DNA of 64,000 nt, taken from contig JAJEKB010000261.1 of NCBI GenBank assembly GCA_022393335.1, positions 1-64,000 on the forward strand, written 5' to 3'. Position numbers and translations under genes: made by a program. Of the stretch, positions 34,214 to 44,815 are shown in pieces; positions within the stretch are counted from its first letter, which is position 1, and each line of letters starts with the position of its first letter. Origin of the DNA: Macrotrachela quadricornifera (taxonomy: Eukaryota; Rotifera; Eurotatoria; Philodinida; Philodinidae). The notes beneath the pieces were generated by a model. The model had not been told where the DNA came from and ran no database searches. It was given only the letters and a program-made list of their open reading frames with translations.

Positions 34214-36441
34214 ATGTATCCATCATCTACAGAAGCTCATGGATTTAATCATCAATCATCCTATCGTCAACCAGTATCGAATCTGAGACGAGTTGATGAA
34301 ATCGTATGGAGTGAAAATAATGTAGTTCAACAAATAAGTGATGCTAGACGTCCTTCAGTTTCATCAACATCAGATCAACAGTCAATTTCTGAGCATGTAA
34401 ACCTTGAAAGACAAATTTATCCATCATTAGAAGATAATATAGTACCACCAATAGATTTACAAAATGAATCAAACGAAATTGAACAACGTTCGAGAAAGGC
34501 TACGGTTAATAAAAAAAATGCTGGCTTAGCAAAAGATATATCAAGAGTGGCTAAAAGTGAAAAATCTTCTAAACAACGTATGTATTTCACATTTATCGAT
34601 ATTATTTATATATATGATTTGTAGACCGTGAGCCTGCAACCTCTCATGAAAATCAACATCGATTATTAACTCGCCAGGCGAGCTTGGGAGCTATGCCCAA
34701 CATTGACGCTACAAGATCAAATGATGTAGCACCATTAACTTCTTCACGTTCATTTGGCGCTATAGAAGATTATGTAAAAAAAGAACGAAGATCTCATACA
34801 ATGCCTCCAGTAGCTCGAATATCAGGACCCAACTCTAATTTAAAAGCTACCATGTTTGCTAGGATTGCCGCTCCAAGTGAACCTCAGGCAATGGCATCAT
34901 CTGAATTAACACAATCAGTACCTGATACAGCAGATGCATCCTATTCTTCGATATATGGTGAATCAAATGATGCTGTTGATGGTGTTAATGAAGAAATAGA
35001 TGATTATGATAATGCAGCACCAATCATCGTGAAAGTTCGATATGATCCAGAGACCGGTGGTCCACCTCCTCAAGATTTTATCCGAGAATTAGTTAATAAT
35101 AAACTACGAGGACGATCCAATCAGGAGTTGGCTAGTGATCCAATTGTTTTCGATTTTCGTAATAATGCTCTTCAACCTAAAATTCCACAGATACCAATCA
35201 GACCACAGCAACCATATTTTAATCGACCTGCTCTACCTGCACCACAGCCAATGAGTTATCTACCTCCTCGAAATTCTGCTCCTTTACAACAACAAAACTT
35301 ACAACTATTACAGCAACAACAATTACAATTGCAGAAAAATCAACATCAACAGCAACAAATACAGCAGGAGCTCTTGTTAAAACAGCAAACGCAAAAACAA
35401 CAAATGCAACTAGATCAACAGATACGAGAACAACTACAGCTGGAACAGCAAAAGCGGCAACAATTGCAGCTGGAACAGCAGAAGCGGCAACAATTGCAGC
35501 TGGAACAACAGAGGCGGCAGCAATTACAGTTAGAACAACAGAGGAGACAACAACTGCAACTGGAACAAGAAAGACGACAACAGTTGCAACTGGAACAAGA
35601 ANNNNNNNNNNCAGGCCAATATACATATCCATTTTCTGTTCGTTTACCAGATATATTACCACCAACATTACATCCACAAGATTATCCATTTGTTCGTTAT
35701 GAATTACAGGTAGAAATTACTAGAGTATATACATATATAAATTTTTTTTTCTATTTTATTTAAAATGAAAAGCTTTTTATTGAAAAAAAATGGTATAGTA
35801 CAGATACATTTCATCGTTATCCACTTCGTATTTATCCTCGAGTAAATCTTCTTCATATAAATAATGCTCAATGTGCAATTAAATTTGATAAAAAACATAA
35901 AGATATTATAATGAAAGGTATTATACAACGTTCTGGTCTTATACCTGGTGAACAAACAATTTTATCACTTGAAATTTATAATCCAAATCATTTAGTAATT
36001 AAACGTATTGATATTTGTTTTATACAACGTTATGAAATTGAACAATGTCGACGTCGCTTAGAACTTATTCGTTTATCTATTCCTCAATTATTTAATATAA
36101 ATAATGAACATATTGAAACGACATATCCAATTACAATCCCAAAATGTATTCCACCATCGTATAATTTTAAGGGTATTCATAATCATTCGGATGTATATGT
36201 TAATATACATTATGATATAAAATTAGAAGTTAAAACTAAAGGTTTTTTCTCCGATTTTGAATTACAAGTTCCAATAATAATTGGTACAGATTCAGTAGAA
36301 TATTCAAATGATGATATTAATGTAACAACAACATTAGCGGATTTAAATACAATTGATACGGCTGAACCAGAGATTGATGATAATGATATATCTCCACCAA
36401 GTTATGATTCACTACTCGATAGAGATTTAGCTTCTAATTAA
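34214..36441 (+). CDS. Alpha-arrestin-like protein with long Q-rich N-terminal region (gap inside)
   Basis: Exons 34214-34577, 34625-35709 and 35773-36441 join in phase, about 705 codons including a 10-N gap. Residues about 1-400 are polar, then Q-rich with a 10-residue repeat (QLQLEQQKRQ type) that runs into the gap at 35602-35611. After the gap, YPFSVRLPDILPPTL and the ITIPKCIPPSYNF block match the two halves of an arrestin fold, with a C-domain NIHYDIKLEVKTKGFF strand pair. The tail carries PPSYDSL, a PPxY motif that in ARRDC proteins binds NEDD4-type ubiquitin ligases. Such proteins act as adaptors in receptor endocytosis and ubiquitination. The first arrestin strands are missing and may lie in the gap. 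Codon use before the gap (more CGA, CTA, CAG) differs from after it, so two genes may have been joined. Confidence 0.72.
35431..35601 (+). repeat. 30-bp coding tandem repeat (5.7 copies), truncated by gap
   Basis: Units at 35431, 35461, 35491, 35521 and 35551 plus a partial unit at 35581 encode QLQLEQ(Q/E)(K/R)RQ. The array runs straight into a 10-N gap, which suggests a collapsed repeat in the assembly and a copy number that is really unknown. Confidence 0.92.
35602..35611. other. Assembly gap (10 N) inside the arrestin-like gene
   Basis: Ten N follow the 30-bp repeat. The first bases after the gap are CAG, which could be either Gln-coding or a splice acceptor. The placeholder length says nothing about the real distance. 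Confidence 1.
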
Positions 36442-39099
36442 TATTAAAAATTAAAAACGGATATACTCTAATAAATTATTGTTGTCGTAATAATAAATAT
36501 ATTTTTTTTATTCGTGGCCCTTTTCTTCATGCTTTTTGTACTATTTGATCAGATTATAATAAATATATAACTGTCTTCATTAATACTTTCTAAATGAAAT
36601 ATATGTATAAATGCTTTTGTAAAAAAAAATCAATACAATCTTTTGCTCTTTTATTTATTATATCACATGTATAATAGACGAATAATTTTAATTATAGGAG
36701 AAAAGGAATTTTGAATCTGAAATACAACCTTCACAAAAAGACCATTCATCTACATAAGAAACAGCATATTAAAGTAAAACGTTATCTGATACTAACGGAT
36801 ACCAATGTTTTACAGTAATATAATCATATTTCAAACTATTTGTGATGACAATTGTAAAGATATAGTGTTTGATTATGACTTTTTTTGATTGCTTTTCATT
36901 TAGCCTCCTACTCAATAACTTCATACAGTAACACAGGTCCTTTATTAAGAGCACAACTGTCCTATTCATCCGTCTTTATGCATAACTTCAGCTTCGGCAT
37001 ATATTCTGTAGGATTACATAGTGTAAAACAATTTAAGCCAAGCCACAATATGAATAAGGTGATAAAAGAAAACTCATTTGATATCACATGATATAGATGA
37101 CGATTGCAGCGCATCTTCGTCTATTAAAGAGAGGTTCGAGTTTTCACTACGCTATAGATAGTACGTAGCCGATTTACAAAAATGTATTCGTTTCCATACA
37201 CTTTCTAATGAACAATAATGTCGAGATAGTATATCATCAAATAATTCTTCTGTCATGCCATCATATTCAGTCCAATAGCTATTATTGATGGATAAAATGA
37301 TTTATCTGAAAACGATTGAAGCAGAGACTTCATGGTATACTTTGTTCGAATCAATTTCTAGTTTTTGATTGTTGGCCTTAATTGATCGACAACCTCTTTG
37401 ACATGTTATACATTTTTTAATTAAGAATGATTGATCGACATATGAATATGGTTGTTAAAGAATAGTTTTATAGTATATCTTAGTAATTGATTGAATTGAA
37501 TTAAGTGCATTATACAGTATTATATTACTGATTGATCTATTTAATACAAGCATTGAGCGCCATGTGTCAAAATCGAGTATGTATTTAGTTGCACGACAAG
37601 AGAAGAATGTCGATTTAAGAATTATGTCGCTAACCATCAATTTGTAAAATTTTTCTCTTTTATTGTTAAAACAAAATAACAAAAATTTTGTGACTATATT
37701 TTATCCATAGATTTAGTTTCAGACACTTAAGCGTGTTTAAGCGATATAATGCAACTGTATGAATAATGTTCAAAATTTCAATAACAAAACAAATACTAAC
37801 AACTTCATAGAACATGTTTTGTATAATCATGGAGAAATCAGGGTAGTAACAATTAGACTAATCACAACGATTAGGATATGACAACATTTTATAGTTGTCG
37901 TTATCACTTAAAATTCAACATTCATAATACAGAGTCGTCTCTTTCAGAATTGGATATCTAAAACTTCAACACAAAAAATAGTAAAATTCATTTTGCATAT
38001 TTTTTGTTTTCAATCAGATAAGTAGAAAATGTAAAAATTAATCTCTATAACTTTACATTTTTATAGTAAATGACAAAATTTGTTTTAATAATAAAAACAA
38101 TTGACAGTTAAATATTATATAATAACGTGCAAATATTCAGATTAAAATATTATAATAGTAAGAGAATATATGAATATTTATTGTCGTTCTCCTGCACGTA
38201 AATCAATTTTATATTTATTTATATGTATTAAAATATAGAGAGCGATTATAAAACGTGGAATACATTCTTTCTTTCTTCTCATTTTGTTCTCGCTTCGATT
38301 ATATAATTATATTCAATGATGACTCTTACACTAACTACACGCTATAACTTTGTTTTAAAAGTATAACTAAACTTGAATATATTTTGATAGAAACAGAAGA
38401 AAAACAGTCAATGACACAAAGAAAGAATAGAAAAACATTTGCAAGTCTATCCGCATAAGTCATATTCAATGAAAGAAAAATTGGGTAAAACATAGTCAGT
38501 TTCATCGGAAGATACGATTTTTTCGATATTGATTATGCTGATAATGAATTCAGTACTGAATAGAGCATACAGAATAAAAACTAATTCGAAATCTTTGTAT
38601 CAAATAGAATAGATTAAGATAAATTATTATGCTAAAATTTTGCTATTAATATTTCTCAATATATCTGAAAATATAATGTAAACTATGTATATGTATTTTT
38701 TATTTTTTATTTTATTTAATATAAAAAAATTTAATAAAAAATAAACTTATTGATCTCGAGTTCATTTTCTATTAGAAAAGATATATTAAATATTTTTTTA
38801 TTGTAATTCAAAGAAAAATTATACCAAATACTTTAAAAAAGAATTGCATTCGATCGTTTCTTACAGATGTCAGTATCGGTCAATCAATGATTATTTCATT
38901 GTATTTTAACTATGTTAATATTAAAGTCAACAACCAATGAAATAACAACTTCTTGTCTTCTGCAGAAAAACAATGATAAATTTAAGAAATGATATTTTAT
39001 TAGAATTATTTGACTATTGTTGTAATTTTTTACTTTTTATAATTTTAGATTTTTCCTTTACTATCATTATAATACTATTCTAGTCAATATTCGATAACA
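36442..39099. other. Intergenic spacer with coding-like remnants
   Basis: 2.66 kb between the arrestin-like gene and the Hva1/TUDOR-like gene. Minus-strand stretches at 37152-37301 and 37455-37682 have a protein-like translation but no start, splice structure or recognised family. The rest is AT-rich without visible structure. An ATTTTAG acceptor-like site lies at 39042-39048, upstream of the next ATG. Confidence 0.5.
37152..37301 (-). pseudogene. Coding-like remnant, unidentified
   Basis: About 49 in-frame codons on the minus strand, including NNSYWTEYDGMTEELFDDIL and SVWKRIHFCKSATYYL, end at TAG (37152-37154). An in-frame TAA lies immediately upstream, and a TTTTCAG acceptor sits a few bases before it. 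The aromatic, charged composition is unlike the surrounding intergenic sequence and looks like a decayed exon or a piece of a mobile element protein. Not identified. Confidence 0.3.
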
Positions 39100-39336
39100 A
39101 TGTCAAAGAACGAAACATCTACAAATGAATTTAAAAAAGGTGATAAAGTTCAATGGAATTCAATGAATGGGCAAATCGAAGGTGTTGTTATTAAGAAATT
39201 AACATCTGATACACAAATTAAAGATCATTATGTTAAAGCATCTGAAGATAATCCACAATATCTTGTTAAAAGCGATAAAACAGGTGCTGAAGCTGCACAT
39301 AAACCTGATGCATTAACATTACTTGATGACAATTAA
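39100..39336 (+). CDS. Hva1/TUDOR-like (DUF2945) small protein
   Basis: Single exon, 78 aa. The pattern FKKGDKVQWNSMNGQIEGVV, then TSD..IKDHYVKASEDNPQYL and VKSDKTG..AAHKPDAL, matches the hypervirulence-associated TUDOR-domain family. That family has a G-D-x-V-x-W-N strand, a (T/S)-x-D segment, E-x-P-Q-Y and S-(D/E)-K-T...H-K-x-x-A-L. It is common in bacteria, fungi and plants and rare in animals; its biochemical role is not established. The name comes from fungal work and does not imply virulence here. Codon use is like the neighbours, so any acquisition is not recent. The gene ends 139 bp before the COX10 start and could share transcription with it. The family call rests on motif memory, not a search. 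Confidence 0.8.
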   Translation: MSKNETSTNEFKKGDKVQWNSMNGQIEGVVIKKLTSDTQIKDHYVKASEDNPQYLVKSDKTGAEAAHKPDALTLLDDN

Positions 39337-39475
39337 AAATAATAGGAAAAAATTTTATTTTAATTTTAGGTTTTTTTTTTGTTAAACCAGCATATATGTT
39401 TTTTGTATTATTATTGTCAGATTAATAATCAAGCACTTTATTGAATATATATTTCTAGATGTATTAAATATCAGA

Positions 39476-41522
39476 ATGAATCGTTTATTATTTACTTTAT
39501 TTATACCACGTTATGGTCAAACAATTCATAACATACATATACAATCTATTCAGTTAATTTCTTCAAATTTTTCACGGCAATATTCATCGATAATTCGACC
39601 ATCTTTTTTTGTAAAAACTCGTTTGAATTAATTAATTTTTATCATCGAAACTTGTTTTTTTTTAGGCATCATTAACATCTTGTCGATCATATGCATCTGT
39701 TCCTCGTCCAAAAATTTCTGAAATAACTAATTCTGAGGAATGGATATCTAATTCAACATCAACAATTAAACGAAATGAAAAAATAATAAATAATAATATT
39801 ATTGATCTTACATCAACAAAAACAACACAACCATTTTGTGATCCACCAATAAAAACTGATGATATTAATTCAAAACATACATTTAAAGAAACTGAACAAG
39901 AAGTTGTTATACTTCCAACAGATTTAAATAAAAATGCACAGGTTTCATTAAAACAATTATGTGATTATTATACAAGATTATCAAAAAAGAATCTCACTAG
40001 TATAAAACAAAATTTTTATATAATTAAATTAAGTATTAATTTTTCTTCTTTTTTAGTTCTTGTAGCATCAACAGCTGCTTATGGTTTTATTGTAGCACCT
40101 CTTCCAGTTAGTATCCCACTTCTTACATGTGTTACACTTGGAACAGTTTTAACATCAGCATCTGCTAATACAATCAATCAACTTATGGAAATTCCTTATG
40201 ATGCACAAATGAAACGTACTCGCAATCGTGTACTTGTACTTGGTCAAATGAGGTATATAAATTTATTTAACCAACAGTATCGCAAATACAGGAAATCAAG
40301 ACATTCCTTCAAAAATACACAAGACAAATTACAGTTACCAGTGATCTTGCGATTTTCATTATAGAAAGGCTATTGTACAAATAAAAGATAGTTTATAAAT
40401 TTGTGACTAGTTTACAGAATCTTGTTACTAAAACTGGAGAAGCTTTGATCAAACTTTATAAAATATCGTTATTTTTGAAACATATTCTTTGTGTAATGAA
40501 GATGACAAGATTACAGATTTTTATTATGTGTTACTTGGTAGTTGGCAACTTCTTTTCCCTACTTTGAAAGTGTATACAACCGTTGCATCTCATTCAATGA
40601 GCGGAAAAGTGAAATGATGCTCATATGTAGTGTCTCTCAGTGGAGATGAAAGTAAAAAGATACTAGATAAAATAGAACATTTTTAATCAGAAGACGAAAA
40701 TATAGATATCGCATATCTTGTATTTCCTGTATCCTTGACTCCATGTATTATGTGACATCTTTCTATTAATTATTTTCTTTTTCTTTTTACTTTAAGTTAT
40801 CGACATGCTATTGGTTTTGCTACAGTAACATTGATCTCAGGTGTAACTATTCTTACAATAGGTTGTAATCCATTAACTGGTATTCTTGGTCTATCAAATT
40901 TTTTACTTTATACATGTGTGTATACACCAATGAAACGAAAACATATTATTAATACTTGGTTAGGATCAATTGTTGGAGCAATTCCACCTGTTATGGGTTG
41001 GACAGCATGTACAGGTTCAATAGATTCAGGTAAATATAAAATCTCGTCTTATGAAAAAAAAATAAAATATTAATTTTTTTAATATTTTAAGGTGCTTTAT
41101 TACTTGCTTTTCTACTTTATGCATGGCAATTTCCGCATTTTAATTCTTTAAGTTGGAATATAAGAAGAGAATATGATCGTGCTGGTTATAAAATGATGTG
41201 CGTTTCTCATGAACGTCTATGTTTAATAACATCTCTTCGTTATTCAATAATGATATTTCTTTCTTGTTCATTTATTGCACCAGCTATTGGTATGACAACA
41301 TGGTTATTTGCTATTGATACATTACCTGTTAATTTCTATTTAATTTATTTATCATATAAATTCTATCGTAATCATGATGCTCAATCATCAAGAAAACTTT
41401 TTCGTTATAGTCTGATACATTTACCACTATTATTTACACTTATGGTTATTCATAGACAAGTTAAAACGAAAGATCATACAACATCATCTTCAAAAAACGA
41501 ATTAATACCAGTACCTATGTAA
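39476..41522 (+). CDS. COX10: Protoheme IX farnesyltransferase, mitochondrial
   Basis: Five exons (39476-39610, 39666-39999, 40057-40252, 40797-41029, 41092-41522) give 442 aa with consistent phases. The N-terminus is Arg/Ser-rich without acids, as expected of a mitochondrial presequence. A low-complexity linker precedes a polytopic UbiA-family prenyltransferase core. The first Asp-rich site reads [25 protein letters not shown] (N...D...R.R), followed by [17 protein letters not shown] and the [13 protein letters not shown] segment of COX10. The enzyme converts protoheme to heme O in the inner membrane, the first step to heme A for cytochrome c oxidase. The 544-bp fourth intron is non-coding. 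The start lies 17 bases after an ATTTCTAG acceptor, and the small TUDOR-like gene is just upstream. Confidence 0.93.
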
Positions 41523-43380
41523 TTGATCATTTTAGGATTAAATATTGATTAATGGTTTTTTCGTTTTTTTCTTCTAATGATTGAACAGTACATGTTTTGT
41601 TCTGATACATGTTGTTGTTCGAATGTTTAGATTATAATTGTGTGTATGCTGAATTGAATTTTTTTTTTTAGTTTGTATGAGAAAGATTTGTTCGTATGAA
41701 CGATATAGCTGTTTCCTATAGAGATATTAAATTGATCCCGGATATTGCAGTGATAAAGTTTAGTTAAAAAGTTTGTTAAATTGTACTAAATGAAATTCTA
41801 TTATTATTCAAAATTGGCAAAAAATATTTCATGAAATATTCTTATATGTCATAACGAGTTATTGAAAAGTCTTTTGACAAAATATTCCTATTGGTTTCAT
41901 TTCCTTGTGGCTCAGTGAGTTTACGTCAGATCTCGCTAACCGCCACATATTTTTTTAAGAAGATGATAAGTGTTGATAGACTCAATAATATAATCGAGTG
42001 AACAGTACTTTACGATATATGATACAAAATTAAGTCATAGCATTTACTTAAATGAGGTTATAACTATTTTTGAAAAATCATTTTCTGGCTAAAACATCGT
42101 TTGATTGGAAAATCAAATTTTTCAAGAGTGATATTGATAGAAAGAGAATGATTGATGCGATTAATCGAAAGAAAACAAAAATTTCAACTTGTTTCAGTTC
42201 AACACTTCTGAAACATCTGCAAGAGAGTAAAGAGAATGCAAATATTTTATCAAAAAGAGTTTTCGATAACTCGTTATAATGAAATGATTTTAGTTGTCGA
42301 TCTTATAATAATGAAAGGGTTTGTTTCTTTATTCATTATAATGATTTATATTTGATTGAATTTCATTAAAAAAAATTTTCTTATTAACAACATTGAGCTT
42401 GAGTTTATATGTGGTATTTATTGATTTTTATATAAAAATTAATCCATAATAATAATGCACTTTATATAGAATTCTACTGCTATATTGATTTTATGAAATC
42501 TTTCGGCCGAATTATTAGAAATATTCTGTTCGTAGAAATTAATCCACTTAATTCTCTTTTCGTTGATAATAGTTAATATAAAGTTTATTGTACAAGTTAA
42601 AATTCTATTGCTTTTTTGCCATATATTTATTTACCATGAACAATATGTCGAACTGTAGAGTGATGCAGATCCGTAATTAGAGAGGGTGTACATAAGAGCT
42701 CATACATTTTCTTCAGGATTTACTTGAGCAAAATAATAGTATTTTTCAAAGAATAAACTATCATAATTTCGTTGTATAAAACATGGCATATATAACTTTA
42801 AATCTGATGCATCCTCCGGGCAAAATTCTGGCGACGTGTCTATATTGTTAATAAATACAATTGTTGCATTCGATCTTTTCTCTATCTCCTTTGGTATATC
42901 ATTAAAATTCTATTTCTTAGTATCCATATCTCTATATTCATTAATATTTCGAAATAGTTGAAATGTATTTAATAGTAACATAAAAAGGATTTTGATTATT
43001 TTCCCAAAAGAATGAATATAAAAGTATACATTTGTTCGAGTAATGTTGAATAATTCAAGAAAAAAAAAGATCAAAATCATGAGTATGTTCTAATGAAAAA
43101 TAGAATCATCTGGTAATATGGGGAGCAACACAAATGTAATGACTTTTTTTTCTTTACAAATATACATATGTAACAGAAAAAATGTTTCCTGCTGATGTTT
43201 CAGTTGCAGAAAATTTCTCTATAAAACGCCTCTTCTCTAATTGAGATATTCAATCAATAGTTTTCAATTGAAATTTTTCTTGAACGAAGTCACCGTTTTC
43301 AATTTACTCAATTATTCAATTTCTTGAACAATAAATTACAATATGAGAAAAAAAAATTAAAAAAAAATTTTTTTTATTAT
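41523..43380. other. Convergent intergenic spacer COX10 / FLAD1
   Basis: 1.86 kb between two convergent genes. It contains a minus-strand decayed coding stretch (42700-43080) and a plus-strand frame of about 69 codons near 42070-42279 with no recognisable similarity. The rest is AT-rich without visible structure. Confidence 0.5.
42700..43080 (-). pseudogene. Probable gene remnant with an in-frame stop, unidentified
   Basis: An ATG at 43080 opens a frame of 56 codons (hydrophobic start MILIFFFLELF, later LFRNINEYRDMDTKK). It reaches TAG and then stays open for 68 more codons in the same frame to TGA (42700-42702). The second half reads FINNIDTSPEFCPEDASDLK, then LYMPCFIQRNYDSLFFEKYY, with a normal amino-acid mix and A/T-ending codons, so it was probably coding. 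The TAG is preceded by AAA, so GAAATAG could also be a splice acceptor, making the second half a last exon of an unknown gene. The family is not recognised. Confidence 0.4.
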
Positions 43381-44070
43381 TTATTGTTCTCGTCCAGCTC
43401 TTTCACTAATTTCATCATCTAATAAATAAGCTGGCTTATATTCCGTTAAACCTGTATCATGATTATGATATTGTAATCTTGCATTTCTACTCGTTCGTTC
43501 TTTATCACCTAAAGATGTAAAACCTTGATCATATATTGGACAATAAGGAACTTTAAATTCTCTCAAAAATGCCCAGATATCTTTATATGAATAATTTAAT
43601 ATCGGGTTACATCTCATATATTCTGGCCATGCTGGATCTGTTGGTGAAAAATCACTTAAGTTTGATGAATATGGATCTGTTGAACGTGTACCCATTATAA
43701 TACATTGAATATTTGGATGAGAAGATTTCAGTTCATTTAATGCATCCTTCAAAGAATTATCTACTTGAATAAGATCAATTTCATAACGTTGAACACATTC
43801 ATCAATAAACTGTAAAACATTATCAAATTGTGGTTTATTATGAATAAATAAACCATGTAATGTTGGCTTTTTATTTAAATGTGCATATTTTTGATGTAAC
43901 ATTAAGGAATATTGATGTAAAATAACCGTACAATCTTTACCACCATTGAATGCAACGGCTATTTGATTTGGTGAATATTTTGTTAAGCATTGATCGAGAA
44001 CATTAAATGAATGACAAACTTTGCTGGCTAATTCAGAATCAGCAATTAGTTGTGTATAATCAATTATCAT
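43381..44070 (-). CDS. FLAD1: FAD synthase (FMN adenylyltransferase), PAPS-reductase-like domain only
   Basis: Single exon, 229 aa. It transfers AMP from ATP to FMN to make FAD. The PP-loop reads AFNGGKDCTVILH (about 40-52). The family signature MGTRSTDPYS, then DFSPTDPAWPEYMRCNPILN, is followed by YKDIWAFLREFKVPYCPIYD and GFTSLGDKERTSRNARL, which closely matches the C-terminal half of animal FLAD1. The N-terminal molybdopterin-binding-like half of human FLAD1 is absent, so this resembles the short, fungal-type architecture. GTAG lies 8 bases before the ATG (rc of about 44079-44082), so a 5' UTR intron or trans-splicing is likely. The C-terminus is compact, ending ISERAGREQ. It is convergent with COX10. 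Confidence 0.93.
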   Translation of the reverse strand: MIIDYTQLIADSELASKVCHSFNVLDQCLTKYSPNQIAVAFNGGKDCTVILHQYSLMLHQKYAHLNKKPTLHGLFIHNKPQFDNVLQFIDECVQRYEIDLIQVDNSLKDALNELKSSHPNIQCIIMGTRSTDPYSSNLSDFSPTDPAWPEYMRCNPILNYSYKDIWAFLREFKVPYCPIYDQGFTSLGDKERTSRNARLQYHNHDTGLTEYKPAYLLDDEISERAGREQ

Positions 44071-44815
44071 AATGGCTACTACAATAAATAGAGAAAGAAA
44101 AACATATTGAACTTGTATTCATTATAGACATAACAAAAAAACAAAATTCTTTTTTTCTCAAAACATTTTATTGTTTTGTATTTTTTTTAAAAGTTTATGA
44201 CAAATGAAAGAAGAAAAATGACAAGAAACAGATACAATCATTGTTTGTTGGCTTTGGTTGTTTTTTGATTCGATGGTAAAGAAAAAAAAATAGAGCAATA
44301 AAAAAAAATTACACACACAAAGACACACACATTACACGCCGTTCTTTGAGAATAACAACATGAAGCAAGATAGATAAATACTATATAGAAACTTAAGTTG
44401 GAATGACGTGTGTGTATGAATCAAAAAAGGAAAAAAGAAAGTAATGCTGGAAAAACTCACTGATCCAGTTGTAATGATATAGAAGAAAACGTTAAAGAAT
44501 AAATGAATAAACAAGGAGAAAAAAAAAAGTTTATGTTTGGGACATAAATAATCACCGAGGTTTTCATCATGAGAATGATATTACGATAATAAGTTCTTCT
44601 ACCCGGAAAAAAACGTGAATGTATTCTTTTTTTTTTATGAACTAACTATTCTCCTTTTCATCTATCATTGAATGATTTATAAGAAGCATACAGAAAGAAA
44701 AGAAAAAAAAATACATGCTCAAACAAAAAAAAAATAGAAATAAGAGTCTTTTTTTGTGTTTTGTTTGTTCATTTCAATAATCTAATTAGAATATGAAAGA
44801 AAAAAAAATGTTTGT
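44071..44815. other. Intergenic spacer PPP2R2 / FLAD1
   Basis: About 745 bp, A-rich on the plus strand (T-rich on the coding strand), containing a CA-rich stretch (44310-44340). It probably comprises the 3' UTR of the B55 gene and the 5' leader of FLAD1. No coding sequence is seen. Confidence 0.55.

Noticed and set aside
35219..35689. 156-codon minus-strand frame, Val/Ala-rich
   Set aside because: It is the antisense shadow of the Gln/Leu 30-bp repeat of the arrestin-like gene and crosses the N gap.
41900..41960. Sequence GTGGCTCAGTGAG resembling a tRNA A-box
   Set aside because: No matching B-box or acceptor stem; isolated motif match.
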